DNA of 64,000 nucleotides from Streptomyces cucumeris (GTDB lineage Bacteria; Actinomycetota; Actinomycetes; Streptomycetales; Streptomycetaceae), in assembly GCF_024295805.1 (NCBI RefSeq), contig NZ_JANCLX010000028.1, positions 1-64,000 of the forward strand, in the 5' to 3' direction. The notes under the pieces are model-generated. The model was given only the letters and a program-made list of their open reading frames with translations. It was not told where the DNA came from and ran no database searches. Below, piece by piece: positions 63,598-64,000 of the stretch; positions within the stretch are counted from its first letter, which is position 1, and each line of letters begins with the position of its first letter. Both the position numbers and the translations under genes were made by a program.

Positions 63598-64000
63598 GTC
63601 CGCGCATACACAAAGCGTGGGGACGGTCACAGCCCCCACCTCTGCGTTGGCTCAGTATGAGGCGCATTCGGACTCCACAAAACCGGCACGACTCCGACGG
63701 CTGCCCCTCGCTGGGCTCTGGAGGCCAAGTCGAGGAATTGACCAATGAGACGGCGCCGCAGCTTCACCGGGGCGATGTTGATCTCGCCCCGGTTGTCGGT
63801 CATGGAGCGGACAAGGCCCGCCCCATCCCGCCGGTCACTCCAGCGATCCGAGTCCGCTGCTTCCTCGTCCGAAGCACGTCGACCTGCTGCGGAGCGCTCA
63901 CCACGCGGCCAGCGCTCCAAGGTTTGGCAATCTTTTAACGCTAATAGGCACGATGCCCCCCAATGACCGCGCCCTCGGAATCTACTCAGCGACTGCCCTA
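63598..64000. other. No gene supported
   Basis: A minus-strand frame from an ATG near 63803 reads MTDNRGEINIAPVKLRRRLI but soon loses coding character, so it may be a remnant. The ligase terminator was not identified. Confidence 0.3.

Noticed and set aside
1..64000. CRISPR array or tRNA/rRNA genes
   Set aside because: No regularly spaced identical repeats, and no tRNA T-loop sequence in a foldable context was found by eye.

Overview
The window looks like accessory DNA from a Streptomyces or a close relative. It is very GC-rich, uses GTG and TTG starts, and carries lineage-typical families: XRE/DUF5753 plus DUF397 pairs, SpoIIAB-like HATPase proteins, a DUF574 methyltransferase, ricin-type lectins and TTA (bldA-dependent) codons in specialised genes. 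I see no rRNA, tRNA, ribosomal or core-metabolism gene. The density of IS elements and gene remnants, a helicase with C-terminal HA repeats and a replication-relaxation protein fit a chromosome arm or a large, probably linear, plasmid.

Layout. 0.2-5.4 kb: two small unknown proteins, then a DEAH helicase with HA repeats followed 8 bp later by an Abi-C-like protein (possible defence pair). 5.4-10.5 kb: replication-relaxation protein, then two divergent lectin genes, one a cytoplasmic HTH / membrane / ricin-lectin protein and one a secreted NlpC/P60-lectin. 10.6-14.0 kb: an IS21-type element that seems to enclose an acetyltransferase gene. 14.0-24.0 kb: a large Ser/Thr kinase with an N-terminal sensor, a PIMT-like methyltransferase with a GIY-YIG-like partner, remnants, a 2H phosphoesterase with an XRE-TPR regulator, and small proteins.

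24.4-30.4 kb: a tightly overlapping seven-gene operon (Nudix, 2-keto-4-pentenoate hydratase, acylating acetaldehyde dehydrogenase, 4-hydroxy-2-oxovalerate aldolase, CitE-like lyase, MaoC-like dehydratase, Eis-like acetyltransferase). It holds the lower meta-cleavage steps without any ring-cleavage enzyme. 30.5-45.7 kb: regulators and remnants, namely zinc-ribbon proteins, a decayed murF, three XRE/DUF397 modules (one beheaded), two HATPase proteins, an FxLD-type methyltransferase, a zinc-finger HTH protein coupled to a sigma-like protein, and a complete IS5-family element. 45.8-48.1 kb: a secreted small protein, a secreted lectin with an exact 129-bp internal repeat, and an AraC-type regulator.

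48.5-54.9 kb is nested mobile DNA. A decayed IS5 copy splits an HNH gene. An ISAzo13-type element is split by a second IS5-type element that carries a HAD phosphatase gene. In both cases deleting the insert plus one CTAG copy restores a reading frame. An IS701 remnant follows.

54.9-63.6 kb: an MFS exporter, a divergent DUF5937/ArsR-like regulator, then a five-gene operon: 2-deoxy-scyllo-inosose-synthase-like cyclase, bicupin, SDR, DOI-aminotransferase-like DegT enzyme and ATP-grasp ligase. Together they suggest a compact aminocyclitol pathway ending in amide formation, with its own exporter and TTA-codon control. This is the best candidate for an undescribed system in the window.
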